Shown here in pieces: positions 1-9,179 of a DNA stretch of 64,000 nt; position 1 is the first letter of the stretch, and the number at the start of each line of letters is the position of its first letter. The notes under the pieces were generated by a model. It was not told the origin of the DNA, made no database searches, and worked only from the letters and a program-made list of their open reading frames with translations. The translations under genes were made by a program, and so were the position numbers. The stretch comes from an uncultured bacterium (GTDB taxonomy: Bacteria; Fidelibacterota; Marinisomatia; Marinisomatales; Marinisomataceae), in the NCBI GenBank assembly GCA_943788675.1, contig CALSRE010000002.1, positions 219,247-283,246 of the forward strand, given 5' to 3'.

Positions 1-2956
1 TAACATATTCTTTTGCAAAAGCTAAATTTTGATAATCAATAAGCTCTTGAGTTCTGTATTCTAAGATATGCCTCAATTCTTGATCGGGTGATATTGAATC
101 AATTAATTTGATGGCTTCTGAAGATAAGCTTGGCTCTACTGCTAAGCTGCCAGAACGATATAAATCTATTGTATCAATCCAATGAGGGTCTGATACTACC
201 TTTCTTCCAATATTAAATGCTTCAGTATTCTGTTTAACAGCGACTCCGTTTATTTTAATAGCTTTTTCTATTGATTCATTAGACAAAGGAATGCTTCCTG
301 ATTGATAAGCGGCTCCAATAACAATAAAATTGGCCTGCATATTACTTCCAAAGAAATGCTCAGAAAGTTCTGTAGCATTTAATAAAGCAGTATCTTTGGA
401 ATATTCTTTAATAAGGTCAATCATAAAGGATGCTTCAGGATATTCTGCTGCAGTCGATCTAACCATATCTCCTGTAGGTATTTCAGACGTTGAAATAATA
501 GATGTAGAATTTTTCGTGCTAAGTTTAGCCATATTTTTAGGATTTGCTCCTGTCAATAAATCAAAAACTAAATAAGCATCTGATTCTCCATTAGCTACTC
601 TACTTGAATACTCTTTATTATCACTTACAATTTTCAAATGAGAAACTACCGATCCACCTTTTTGACTTAAACCTGTTTGGTCTAAAGCAATAACCTTTTT
701 CTTTTCAATAAATGCAGCTGTTGAAATAATTTGATTAACAGTGACTACGCCAGTTCCTCCAATTCCTAACATGAAAATATTAGCTACATCTTTTTGAATC
801 TTTTTAGGATTTGGAATTATTGATGGGTCAAAATTTATTTCAGGCAATAATCTCTTATCGTCTTTTTCAGATGGAATAACTTGAATAAATGAAGGACAAT
901 TACCTTCAACACATGAATAATCTTTATTACATGAAGGTTGATCTATTTGAGTTTTTCTTCCATACTCTGTTTTGATAGGTTGAACACTTAAACAATTAGA
1001 TTTAACTCCACAGTCTCCGCACCCTTCACAAACTGCCTCATTGATAAAAATTCTTTTTTTTGGCTCATGAACTAAGCCGCGCTTTCTTAGTCGTCTAAGA
1101 TTTGCTGCACATGATTGGTCATGAACTAGCACAGTAACACCCTTTATAACCTTTAATTTCTTTTGAGCCTCTACAATTTCATCTCTGTGCATAATTTCAA
1201 TATCTTTATCCCATCGAGATTTTTCGATGGATTTGTATGCAGACGTATCATCTGTAGTAATAATAACCTTTTCAACGCCTTGGGATTTCAAATATTTTGT
1301 GAGCTCTGGTAAATCTAAACCACCATCTGGGTCTTGTGCTCCAGTCATTGCTACAGCTCTGTTGTATAAAATTTTGTATGTTATATGTGATTTAGCTGCA
1401 ATTGCCTGTCTTAGTGCTAAAGATCCTGAATGGAAAAAAGTTCCATCCCCAATATTTTGGAACATATGCTCTTTTTCAATAAATGGTTCCATACCTGCCC
1501 ATTGAGCTCCTTCTCCACCCATGTGGGTAGTACCAAAAGCTTTACCATCATCGACAAACATTGCCATTAAGTGACAACCAATACCACCAAAGGCTGAGTC
1601 ACCCTCAGGTAATTTTACGGTTGATGTATTATGAGGACATCCAGAGCAAAAATACATAGATCTTGATGATAAAGATTGTCCATAAATTCTTTTATCAACC
1701 TCAGTAATTATATTAATTTTATTGTTATCTGACTCTACTCCAAACTTAGAAGCATATCGTTTAAAGAAAATTTTTGATAAATCATCAGCAGTTAATTCAC
1801 CGTATCCAGGAATTAAAGGCTTATTGTGTTCATCGTTTTTACCGATTATAATAGGTTTATTGCTATAATTATAAATCTCTTCCTTGATAAGCATTTCGAT
1901 AAATGATCTTTTCTCTTCAACTATAAAAATCTCCTCAAGATTTTCAGAAAAACTTCTAATGATATTGCTATCAACGGGGAAAGTTGCTCCAAGCTTCAAT
2001 ATTCTTACACCTTTGTCATTAAGGAATTTTTTATCCCATCCCAATGAATCAAAAGCCTCTAATACATCATAGTAAGTTTTGCCTGCAGTAATAATACCAA
2101 CAGAATCATTTTCAGATTGCACTGTAATTTTATTTATCTTGTTTGATGCTAGAAAATGTTTAGCAGCTTCAATTCTTCCCAGATGAATTTCTTTTTCTGT
2201 TGGCAAACTATGATGACCTACAAGTTTGGCATTTTGCGTATGTTTCCATGGTTGACCATTGTATTGAAAATCTGGAATATTGATATTAATTCTTTCAGGA
2301 TGAACAATAGCACTACTAAACCCATCTGCAATATCAGTAACAATTTTAAAACCTGACCATAGTCCTGAATATCTTGACATCTCATATGCAAATCTACCCA
2401 AGTCCAATATTTCTTGAACATTACCAGGATAAAAAATTGGCATCATTGCATCAAATAAAGCAGGTTCAGATTGTGATGGCAAAGTTGAAGATTTACAAGA
2501 CGGATCATCTCCAGCCACTGCAAGCACTCCTCCATTTTTACCAACACCTAGAAAATTTGCATGTCTAAAAATATCTCCTGAACGATCTACTCCAGGGGCT
2601 TTTCCGTACCACATACCAAGAACGCCATCGTATTTAACATTAGATACCATTCCTGCCATTTGACTACCATATATAAGTGTTGCACCAAGATCCTCATTGA
2701 CGCCAGGAATAAAATTAATGTTATGTTGATCTAATAATTTTTTGTTTCTAACCAGATTTATATCTAGCACACCAACAGGCGAACCTCTATAACCTGAAAC
2801 AAGAGTTCCAGTATTTAAACCCTTGATTAGGTCTGCCCTATTTTGATCAAGTAGAAGACGTACAAGTGCTTGAATTCCAGATAAAACTATCCTTCCTTCT
2901 AAGAGATTGTATTTATCTTCTAATGAAAATTTATTATTCAATTTTATGTCTGTCAT
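1..2956 (-). CDS. Indolepyruvate ferredoxin oxidoreductase, fused alpha-beta type (3' end cut off by window)
   Basis: Fused 2-oxoacid:ferredoxin oxidoreductase of the IorA-IorB type. This family oxidatively decarboxylates aryl-pyruvates and other 2-oxoacids to acyl-CoA and passes electrons to ferredoxin, using thiamine pyrophosphate. An ATG at 2956 opens 985 codons without a stop down to the window edge; the family is usually about 1150 residues, so the last 150-200 residues are missing. Visible parts: a GYRGSPVG motif at residues 55-62 of the N-terminal pyrimidine-binding domain, a 4Fe-4S region with seven Cys between residues 643 and 687 (CEGCGDC at the start), and the gamma-type domain starting near residue 725 with a GIGGTGVVTV nucleotide-binding loop. 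It is divergent from nrdJ. The preferred 2-oxoacid cannot be read from sequence. Confidence 0.9.
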   Translation of the reverse strand, partial: MTDIKLNNKFSLEDKYNLLEGRIVLSGIQALVRLLLDQNRADLIKGLNTGTLVSGYRGSPVGVLDINLVRNKKLLDQHNINFIPGVNEDLGATLIYGSQMAGMVSNVKYDGVLGMWYGKAPGVDRSGDIFRHANFLGVGKNGGVLAVAGDDPSCKSSTLPSQSEPALFDAMMPIFYPGNVQEILDLGRFAYEMSRYSGLWSGFKIVTDIADGFSSAIVHPERININIPDFQYNGQPWKHTQNAKLVGHHSLPTEKEIHLGRIEAAKHFLASNKINKITVQSENDSVGIITAGKTYYDVLEAFDSLGWDKKFLNDKGVRILKLGATFPVDSNIIRSFSENLEEIFIVEEKRSFIEMLIKEEIYNYSNKPIIIGKNDEHNKPLIPGYGELTADDLSKIFFKRYASKFGVESDNNKINIITEVDKRIYGQSLSSRSMYFCSGCPHNTSTVKLPEGDSAFGGIGCHLMAMFVDDGKAFGTTHMGGEGAQWAGMEPFIEKEHMFQNIGDGTFFHSGSLALRQAIAAKSHITYKILYNRAVAMTGAQDPDGGLDLPELTKYLKSQGVEKVIITTDDTSAYKSIEKSRWDKDIEIMHRDEIVEAQKKLKVIKGVTVLVHDQSCAANLRRLRKRGLVHEPKKRIFINEAVCEGCGDCGVKSNCLSVQPIKTEYGRKTQIDQPSCNKDYSCVEGNCPSFIQVIPSEKDDKRLLPEINFDPSIIPNPKKIQKDVANIFMLGIGGTGVVTVNQIISTAAFIEKKKVIALDQTGLSQKGGSVVSHLKIVSDNKEYSSRVANGESDAYLVFDLLTGANPKNMAKLSTKNSTSIISTSEIPTGDMVRSTAAEYPEASFMIDLIKEYSKDTALLNATELSEHFFGSNMQANFIVIGAAYQSGSIPLSNESIEKAIKINGVAVKQNTEAFNIGRKVVSDPHWIDTIDLYRSGSLAVEPSLSSEAIKLIDSISPDQELRHILEYRTQELIDYQNLAFAKEYV

Positions 2957-3212
2957 ATGCGTTAATTGCATCAAATATTAATACAGAAATTGATGCAAAA
3001 CAAGTAGGCAAAATAAAGTGACTATCTAAATGTTTTATAAGCCTAATTGATTTGCTTCCCGTTTTTTTAAAAAAAATATGAATATTCGCATTTTTAAACT
3101 TGACTAAAATAAAGAAAAATAGATAAGTTGGAATGCCAGCCAATAAGCTTTTCGAAAGCTTTGTATTTGCAAAAAAACTGATAATCTCATTTAGAGAATT
3201 GTCTGCGGACAA
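2934..3212 (-). CDS. Small hypothetical membrane protein (uncertain)
   Basis: A 92-codon ORF opening with TTG at 3212 and overlapping the start of the downstream oxidoreductase by 23 nt. I do not recognise it. It has two hydrophobic stretches, near residues 24-38 and 66-85, separated by a Lys/Arg-rich segment, so it would be a two-helix membrane protein. In favour: it fills the only sizeable gap on this side of nrdJ and ends in a short overlap typical of this genome. Against: a TTG start, no clear ribosome binding site, and an AT-rich background in which chance ORFs of this length occur. Confidence 0.4.
   Translation of the reverse strand: MSADNSLNEIISFFANTKLSKSLLAGIPTYLFFFILVKFKNANIHIFFKKTGSKSIRLIKHLDSHFILPTCFASISVLIFDAINAYDRHKIE
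3199..3212. promoter_or_regulatory. Short palindrome upstream of nrdJ
   Basis: Perfect inverted repeat TTGTC-N4-GACAA lying 43 nt upstream of the nrdJ ATG, in the divergent region between nrdJ and the oxidoreductase. It covers the putative TTG start of the small ORF. It does not resemble an NrdR box. It could be an operator, but 5-bp arms are short enough to arise by chance. Confidence 0.2.
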
Positions 3213-3254
3213 AAATAAATATTAACAGTAACCGAGGGTTAGAATTAGAGAATT

Positions 3255-5633
3255 ATGGCGGAAGCAATAGAAATAAACTTTCCAACAGAAAATGAAAAAA
3301 ATCCAAAAATTGATTCGGAACTAAAGAATCAAATCTTAGGCTTTAATGTCAAAAAAGATATGGATAGTAAAGATGTTGAAAGTTGTCCAGAAGAATACAA
3401 AGTTGAAAATTATTACAAAGAAGACGAATTAGGTCGAAGCGTTCTTGAGATGAAATATCTTGCTCCGGGAGAGAAGCATCCGTGGAATCTATGGAAAAGA
3501 CAAGCTAAAGCGTTAGCAAGCGTTGAGAAAACTCCTGAATTGCAAGAAAAATGGGAAGCAGCTTTCTTTCAAGCGCTTAAAAATTTTAAATTTGTTCCAG
3601 GGGGAAGAATTATGCATGGAGCAGGTCGTGAAGATATAACGACAACACTTAATAACTGCTACGTAGTTGGTATTAAAGATGATTCAATCAAGTCTATATA
3701 TGATTGTGTTATTCAAGAAGCAATGACCTATAAATACGGTGGTGGCTGTGGACATGACTTATCTGTTTTAAGACCTGGCGGTGATGAAATCCAAGGTACA
3801 GGAGGAAATTCATGTGGCCCTGTTGGTTTTATGAACTTATTTAGCGAGAATACAAATACAATTGCTCAGCATGGTAGAAGAGGTGCTAACATGCAAACCT
3901 TGAGAGTTGATCATCCAGATATTGAAAAATTTATTGAAATCAAAACTGGTGATATAGACATGGTTAAGTACTCAAATATTTCAGTATTGTTAACAGATGA
4001 ATTTATGAATGCAGTTCAAAAAGAAACGGATTTTGATTTGCAATGGGGTGGCAAAGTATACACTACTGTAAAAGCAAAAGATTTGTGGATGAAAATTATC
4101 GAACATGCGCACGCAAGTGCAGAACCAGGACTACTTTTCTGGGATACAATGACCAAATATCACAATGCTGAATATTGCAGTCCATTGGTATCGACTAACC
4201 CATGCGCAGAACAACCGCTGCCGGATGGCGGGTGCTGTAATCTTGGAGCATTAAACTTAGAGAGATTTGTTGACGGAAATGGTAATTTTGATTTTGATGG
4301 GTTTAAAGAAACAACAGCTATTGGTGCAAGATTTTTAGACAATGTTATAGATTATAATCTTGATCGTCATGCTCTTGAAGAACAAAAACAAAATGCTATG
4401 AATGATCGTCGCGTTGGACTTGGAATTCTTGGTCTTGGAGATATGCTTGTCAAAATGGGTATCAAGTATGATTCAGATGAGGCTTTAGATACTATTGCTA
4501 AAGTAATGGAAATTCACAGAAATACTGCCTACGAAACGAGTGCAGAATTAGCAAAAGAAAAAGGGCAGTTTCCTAATTTTGATTGGGACGGTTACTCTGA
4601 AAGTCTTTTTGTACAAGATTTACCTAAAGAACTGCAAACTAAAATTAAAAATCATGGTGTAAGAAACTGTACTCTTACAACAGTTGCTCCAACCGGAAGC
4701 GGAGCTATTGTTGCACGCGTAACATCAGGGGTTGAACCAATTTTTGCAACATCTTATAAACGTAAGGTTAAAAAGAATGATAGCTTGGGTAAAGAGTTTG
4801 ATACTTTCACAGTATACCATCCAGTTGTAAAAGAAATGTTTGGTACTGATGAAAGTTTACCAGACTATGTAGTTACAGCTCATAATGTTGATCCATTTTT
4901 TAGGGTAAAAATGCAAGGAGTTGTTCAAAAATATATTGATAGTTCAATTTCTTCTACAGTTAATTTAGCTGAAGAAACTACAGTGGATACAGTTGCCGAT
5001 ATCTATATGACAGCTTACAAAGCTGACTTAAAAGGAATTACTGTATACAGAGAAGGCTCTCGTGAAGGTATTCTTATTACTGAAGAGAAATCATCTGAGA
5101 ATGAATCAAAAAATCTTCATACATCTGAAAAGAAAACAGCGCGTAATCGTCCTCCTATTACAGAAGGAAGAACAAGACGTATGAGAACCGGAGACGGAAC
5201 CTTATATGTTACCGTAAACGAAGATGAGAACGGTCTTTGTGAAGTATTTACGGCCATTGGTAAAGCTGGTGGCACTGTTGCAGCACAAACTGAAGCAATC
5301 AGTAGATTAATCTCTCTATCTCTTCGATCAGGAGTAGATCCAAATAGTATTATTAGCCAGTTAAAAGGTATCAGTGGGCCAAACCCTACATGGGAAGATG
5401 GTCAGTTAATTTTATCAACACCTGATGCTATCGGTAGAGCCTTAGAATCTTTTGTCAATGGAGATGTGACTCCAGACAATAGCAAAAAAAAAGCTCAATT
5501 TGAATTAGCAGAAGAAACTGCTAGCGCAACTAAGCCTCGAGGAATATATTGCAAAGAGTGTGACAGTAACGGCATTGTTGATGAAGGTGGTTGTTTAGTT
5601 TGTAAAGATTGTGGCTGGTCTAAATGCGAATAA
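3255..5633 (+). CDS. nrdJ: Adenosylcobalamin-dependent (class II) ribonucleotide reductase
   Basis: Reduces ribonucleotides to deoxyribonucleotides using a thiyl radical generated from adenosylcobalamin. It is 792 aa. Key residues can be placed: redox pair C135 (in NNCYVVG) and C328, with radical-bearing C317 in NPCAEQPLP; the 11-residue spacing from C317 to C328 matches C322/C333 of the Thermotoga enzyme. A TSCPD domain follows at about residues 655-760. The last 30 residues form a zinc-ribbon-like tail with CxxC pairs, likely the swinging dithiol that is re-reduced by thioredoxin. There is no N-terminal ATP cone. It is the only large plus-strand gene in the first 57 kb and is convergent with frr, 15 nt away. 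The PduO adenosyltransferase near 47.5 kb could supply its cofactor. I saw no cobalamin riboswitch upstream. Confidence 0.97.
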   Translation: MAEAIEINFPTENEKNPKIDSELKNQILGFNVKKDMDSKDVESCPEEYKVENYYKEDELGRSVLEMKYLAPGEKHPWNLWKRQAKALASVEKTPELQEKWEAAFFQALKNFKFVPGGRIMHGAGREDITTTLNNCYVVGIKDDSIKSIYDCVIQEAMTYKYGGGCGHDLSVLRPGGDEIQGTGGNSCGPVGFMNLFSENTNTIAQHGRRGANMQTLRVDHPDIEKFIEIKTGDIDMVKYSNISVLLTDEFMNAVQKETDFDLQWGGKVYTTVKAKDLWMKIIEHAHASAEPGLLFWDTMTKYHNAEYCSPLVSTNPCAEQPLPDGGCCNLGALNLERFVDGNGNFDFDGFKETTAIGARFLDNVIDYNLDRHALEEQKQNAMNDRRVGLGILGLGDMLVKMGIKYDSDEALDTIAKVMEIHRNTAYETSAELAKEKGQFPNFDWDGYSESLFVQDLPKELQTKIKNHGVRNCTLTTVAPTGSGAIVARVTSGVEPIFATSYKRKVKKNDSLGKEFDTFTVYHPVVKEMFGTDESLPDYVVTAHNVDPFFRVKMQGVVQKYIDSSISSTVNLAEETTVDTVADIYMTAYKADLKGITVYREGSREGILITEEKSSENESKNLHTSEKKTARNRPPITEGRTRRMRTGDGTLYVTVNEDENGLCEVFTAIGKAGGTVAAQTEAISRLISLSLRSGVDPNSIISQLKGISGPNPTWEDGQLILSTPDAIGRALESFVNGDVTPDNSKKKAQFELAEETASATKPRGIYCKECDSNGIVDEGGCLVCKDCGWSKCE

Positions 5634-5648
5634 ATTTTAGAAAATAAT

Positions 5649-6206
5649 TTACTTATCTAGGATTTCAACTTCTTTTTCTTGCTGGATTAAATTCAATCTC
5701 TTAACAAAAGAGTCGGTTACTTCTTGGATATCATCCATAAATTTTTTCATATCATCTTCTGGAATTTTTTGCTCTTCTTCAACTCTTTTAGCTGATTGAA
5801 TCATTTCTCTTCGAATATTTCTGACTGAAATTCTTCCATCTTCAATAATCTTGGATGCAACTTTAACTAACTCCTGTCTTCTTTCAACAGATAGAGGAGG
5901 AAAAGTAATCATTATACTATTTCCATTATTAGAAGGATTAAAACCCAAATCAGATTCTAATATTGCTTTCTCAATATCATCAATAGAAGTTTTATCAAAA
6001 GGTTGAATACTAATTGTAATAGCATCCATTGTCGAAATATTGGCAATTTGATTTAAAGGGGTATCGTTATCATAATACTTTACCAAAATCTTATTGAACA
6101 TTTCAGGGTTTGCTCTTCCAGTCCTAATCTTGGTCAATTCACTTGAAACAAAGGTTATAGTTTGTTCCATTTTTGATTTTGCCGAATCTAAGCTTTGACT
6201 TAACAT
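5649..6206 (-). CDS. frr: Ribosome recycling factor
   Basis: Splits post-termination ribosomes together with EF-G. The length of 185 aa is typical. The N-terminal helix carries the conserved KIRTGRANPEM segment (residues 27-37) and the C-terminal half ends in the charged helix of domain I. The ATG at 6206 follows the pyrH stop by one base. It is the last gene of the rplM-rpsI-rpsB-tsf-pyrH-frr run and is convergent with nrdJ; the 15-nt gap leaves no room for a hairpin terminator. Confidence 0.97.
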   Translation of the reverse strand: MLSQSLDSAKSKMEQTITFVSSELTKIRTGRANPEMFNKILVKYYDNDTPLNQIANISTMDAITISIQPFDKTSIDDIEKAILESDLGFNPSNNGNSIMITFPPLSVERRQELVKVASKIIEDGRISVRNIRREMIQSAKRVEEEQKIPEDDMKKFMDDIQEVTDSFVKRLNLIQQEKEVEILDK

Positions 6207-6207
6207 T

Positions 6208-6924
6208 TTATTCTACGCTTGTACCTATGTCAGTGTTTCCATTTAAGAAATTAAATAAATTATTTTCTTTAGTAATATCTAAAACCCTTATGGGCATTTT
6301 ATTCTCTTTGCATAAAGTTATTGCTGTTAGATCCATTATTGCTAATTCTTTTTCTAAAACTTCTGAAAAACTGATTGATTTAAATTTTTTAGCACTAGGG
6401 TTAGTATTAGGATCTGAATCAAATACTCCATCTACCTTAGTGCCTTTGATTAATAAATCGCAATTTAATTCAGCTGCTCTTAAAGCTGCAGCACTATCAG
6501 TGCTAAAAAAAGGATTTCCTGTACCTCCAGCTATTATAACAATCCTACCTTTATCTAAATGCCTAATTGCTCTTCTTCTAATATATGGCTCTGCAATTTT
6601 TGGAATATCAATACCAGATAGTGTGCGAGTTTCACACCCAACCTGCTCTAATGAGTCTTGAAGCGTAACAGAGTTAATTATAGTTCCTACCATTCCAATA
6701 TAATCTGCAGTAACTCTGTCCATACCTTTTTCGGAGGCATCTCTTCCTCTAAAAATATTACCAGCGCCTAAAACAATACCAATATCAATATTAAGCGCTT
6801 TTAATGCTGCAACTTCTTTAGCAAGCTGTTGAGCAATTTGAGGGTATACACCTTGCGGTTGATTTCCTGAAAGAATCTCACCACTTAACTTAAGTAGTAC
6901 TCTTCTTTTTTTGTTTTGAGACAT
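6208..6924 (-). CDS. pyrH: UMP kinase
   Basis: Phosphorylates UMP to UDP and belongs to the amino-acid-kinase fold. It is 238 aa. Visible: the N-terminal LLKLSGE phosphate-binding loop (about residues 10-16), VLGAGNIFRG (residues 51-60) and the GGTGNPFFSTDSAA segment near residue 133 that marks the bacterial hexameric UMP kinases. Its start codon shares one base with the tsf stop. It sits between tsf and frr as in most bacteria and links the translation cluster to the pyrimidine genes further along. Confidence 0.97.
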   Translation of the reverse strand: MSQNKKRRVLLKLSGEILSGNQPQGVYPQIAQQLAKEVAALKALNIDIGIVLGAGNIFRGRDASEKGMDRVTADYIGMVGTIINSVTLQDSLEQVGCETRTLSGIDIPKIAEPYIRRRAIRHLDKGRIVIIAGGTGNPFFSTDSAAALRAAELNCDLLIKGTKVDGVFDSDPNTNPSAKKFKSISFSEVLEKELAIMDLTAITLCKENKMPIRVLDITKENNLFNFLNGNTDIGTSVE

Positions 6925-7526
6925 TAATTTGATTGTTCGCCAAGAGCAAATCTTACAAACCTATTAACGGTAATATTCTCGCCTAATTTGGCTACCGCTT
7001 CTTGGACTAATTGTGAAATAGTAACATCTGGATTTTTAACAAAGGACTGATGCATTAGACAATTGTCTTGAATAAACTTATTTAATTTTCCTTCAACAAT
7101 TTTTTCAACAACATTATCAGGCTTCCCAGATGATTTTGCTTGATCAACAAAAATTGCTTTTTCTCTATCTAAAATCTCTTGAGCAATTCCTGATTCATCT
7201 ACAGCTAATGGATTAGAGGCAGCAACTTGCATTGCAATACTGCTTGCTAAATCGTTAAAACCTTCAGTTTTTGCTACAAAGTCGGTTTCACATCCAACTT
7301 CAACAAGTACGCCTAATTTATTACCATGATGTATATATGAGAAAACAACGCCTTCGTTAGCTGCTCTTGAAGATTTCTTTTCTGCTTTAGCTATACCAGC
7401 CTTTCTAAGTTGGTCTACAGCTAAGTCAAGGTCTCCGTCAACTTCCATCAACGCTTTCTTGCAGTCCATCATTCCTGCTCCAGTTCTTTCTCTTAAAGTT
7501 TTAACTAGTTTAGCGTCAACGCTCAT
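6924..7526 (-). CDS. tsf: Elongation factor Ts
   Basis: Guanine-nucleotide exchange factor for EF-Tu. It is 200 aa, the short form without the insertions of the 283-aa E. coli protein. The UBA-like N-terminal domain has LVKTLRERTGAGMMDCKKAL (residues 7-26), and the core domain contains the conserved TDFVAKTEGF stretch that contacts EF-Tu. The ATG at 7526 follows rpsB by 4 nt. It overlaps pyrH by one base. Confidence 0.97.
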   Translation of the reverse strand: MSVDAKLVKTLRERTGAGMMDCKKALMEVDGDLDLAVDQLRKAGIAKAEKKSSRAANEGVVFSYIHHGNKLGVLVEVGCETDFVAKTEGFNDLASSIAMQVAASNPLAVDESGIAQEILDREKAIFVDQAKSSGKPDNVVEKIVEGKLNKFIQDNCLMHQSFVKNPDVTISQLVQEAVAKLGENITVNRFVRFALGEQSN

Positions 7527-7530
7527 GTGT

Positions 7531-8271
7531 CTACCCTTTGCTATTTTCTTTGTTTAAATCTTTGGTGACAGTTTCTTCTGCCTTATCTTCATCTTTTTTG
7601 CTAACTGAAATAATTGTATTAACTATCTCGTTAATCAAAAGCTGAATAGTTCTAATTGAATCATCATTTGCTGGAATTGGATATTCACAAAGTGTTGGGT
7701 CTGTGTTTGAATCAACAATGCAAATAATAGGAATTTCAAGTTTTTTAGCTTCCTGAATTGCAATAGATTCAGTTTTACCGTCAACTACAACAATAGCATT
7801 AGGAAGTCTTTTCATATCTTTTATTCCCCTATGCTGATCAGAAAGTTTTATTTTTTCTCTATTCAATTGTAACATTTCTTTTTTTGTTAAATCTTCAAAA
7901 ATTGGAGAACCTTCTTTTTCAAGAGAATGTAATCTTTTGATACTTTTCTTAATTGTTGAAAAATTAGTTAGCGTTCCACCAAGCCATCTTTCTACTATAT
8001 AAAACATACCACATCTGTCAGCTTCCTGCTGAATAACATCCTTAGCATGTTTTTTTGTTCCAACAAATAAAATTTCACCATTTCTTTGGACAGTATGTGC
8101 TACAAAATTTAGAGCTTTATCTAAATTATTTAAGGTATCGTCTAAATTGATAATATCAATACCATTCTTTGATGAGACTACGAAATCTTTAAAATTAGGA
8201 TCGGTTTTACTGCTTACGTGGCCAAAATGTGCGCCTGAATTAAGTAAGTCTTCTTTAGTAATTTTTTGCAT
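7531..8271 (-). CDS. rpsB: 30S ribosomal protein S2
   Basis: Small-subunit protein uS2, 246 aa from the start chosen here. The reading frame stays open upstream to 8349, but the longer version would overlap rpsI by 74 nt and add 26 unconserved residues. The ATG at 8271 lies 4 nt after the rpsI stop and gives an N-terminus MQKITKEDLLNSGAHFGH that fits the family, in which the HFGH motif sits near residue 15. Other hallmarks are the VGTKKHA segment, the ERWLGGTLTNF motif and the NAIVVVD/SIAIQEA region. The tail is acidic and Lys-rich. Confidence 0.96.
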   Translation of the reverse strand: MQKITKEDLLNSGAHFGHVSSKTDPNFKDFVVSSKNGIDIINLDDTLNNLDKALNFVAHTVQRNGEILFVGTKKHAKDVIQQEADRCGMFYIVERWLGGTLTNFSTIKKSIKRLHSLEKEGSPIFEDLTKKEMLQLNREKIKLSDQHRGIKDMKRLPNAIVVVDGKTESIAIQEAKKLEIPIICIVDSNTDPTLCEYPIPANDDSIRTIQLLINEIVNTIISVSKKDEDKAEETVTKDLNKENSKG

Positions 8272-8275
8272 AATA

Positions 8276-8674
8276 TTATCTTTTTGAGAATTGGAACTTC
8301 TTTCTTGCTCCTGGTTGTCCATATTTTTTTCTTTCAACTTCTCTAGCATCTCTTGTCAACAAACCATGAGATTTAAGCTGAGATCTAAATTCATTATCAA
8401 TTTTTAATAAAGCTCTAGCAATACCTAATTGAATTGCTCCAGCTTGACCTGTTAATCCTCCGCCTTTAACATTAATCTTAATGTCATATTTGCCTTTAAG
8501 GTTAAGCACCTCTAAAGGTTTTACTGCGTGAATAACTAAAGACTCTCTCTTTAAATAATTGTTGATATCATCTGAAACATTATTAATTGAAAAATTTCCT
8601 TTTCCATCTGAAAGATAAACTCTGGCTGTTGAATTCTTTCTTCTTCCAACGCCATTATAAAATTCTTTCTTCAT
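8276..8674 (-). CDS. rpsI: 30S ribosomal protein S9
   Basis: Small-subunit protein uS9, 132 aa. It has the N-terminal GVGRRKNSTARVYL motif, the GGGLTGQAGAIQLGIARAL core (residues 71-89) and the basic C-terminal tail ending in FSKR that reaches the P-site tRNA. It begins one base inside the rplM stop region, as in the conserved rplM-rpsI pair. Confidence 0.98.
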   Translation of the reverse strand: MKKEFYNGVGRRKNSTARVYLSDGKGNFSINNVSDDINNYLKRESLVIHAVKPLEVLNLKGKYDIKINVKGGGLTGQAGAIQLGIARALLKIDNEFRSQLKSHGLLTRDAREVERKKYGQPGARKKFQFSKR

Positions 8675-9111
8675 TACTTAGAACTCCATTCTTTTGGTTG
8701 CTGTGCATCGTGTCCATGATTACTATCCTTATATATTCTAATATGTTTAGAAATTTCTCTACCAAGCTTGTTTTTTGGCAACATTCCTTTAACAGCGCTG
8801 AGCAAAACCTTTTCGGAATCATTTTTCATCAGTTCGCTAAAACTAGAATACTTTACACCGCCTGGATAGCCTGAATGTCTAAAATATTTTTTTGTTTCAG
8901 ATTTATTTCCAGTAACTCTTATTTTTTCAGCGTTAATAATAATAACAGCATCTCCCATGTAAATATTGGGAGAATAATTAGGGCGGTGCTTTCCGCGTAA
9001 GACCTGAGCTACTTCAGATGAAAATCTCCCTAGTACTTGGTCTGTTGCGTCAAAAAGCCACCACTGCTGGCTAACATCTTTTGCTGATATAGTTTTTGTT
9101 ATCTTTTTCAT
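8674..9111 (-). CDS. rplM: 50S ribosomal protein L13
   Basis: Large-subunit protein uL13, 145 aa. It shows the WWLFDATDQVLGRFSSEVA region, the LRGKHRPNYSPN motif (residues 39-50), GDAVIIINAEKI and the AVKGMLPKNKLGR signature near residue 108. It heads the six-gene translation cluster; the 68-nt gap upstream, after pyrC, is the most likely place for a promoter. Confidence 0.98.
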   Translation of the reverse strand: MKKITKTISAKDVSQQWWLFDATDQVLGRFSSEVAQVLRGKHRPNYSPNIYMGDAVIIINAEKIRVTGNKSETKKYFRHSGYPGGVKYSSFSELMKNDSEKVLLSAVKGMLPKNKLGREISKHIRIYKDSNHGHDAQQPKEWSSK

Positions 9112-9148
9112 AATTCTATAAAAATGCTTTGAAACTTAATTGATGTGT

Positions 9149-9173
9149 TATCATTAGTCAATGATTAATGATA
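9149..9173. repeat. AT-rich inverted repeat between pyrC and rplM
   Basis: Arms TATCATTA and TAATGATA are separated by 9 nt, starting 7 nt beyond the pyrC stop on the minus strand. It is not followed by a T-run in the direction of transcription, so it is not a classical intrinsic terminator. It may be a weak terminator, an operator for the rplM cluster, or chance in AT-rich DNA. Confidence 0.25.
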
Positions 9174-9179
9174 GAGAAT

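Noticed and set aside
3213..3254. Cobalamin riboswitch upstream of nrdJ
   Set aside because: The leader is too short and shows no B12-box-like core; nothing supports a riboswitch fold.
5634..5648. Bidirectional terminator between nrdJ and frr
   Set aside because: 15 nt cannot hold a stem; no inverted repeat with a T-run is visible.
8272..8349. Longer N-terminus for rpsB
   Set aside because: It would overlap rpsI by 74 nt and adds residues not seen in S2; the ATG at 8271 fits the family.
8587..8874. 95-codon plus-strand ORF
   Set aside because: It lies opposite rpsI and rplM, both certain genes.
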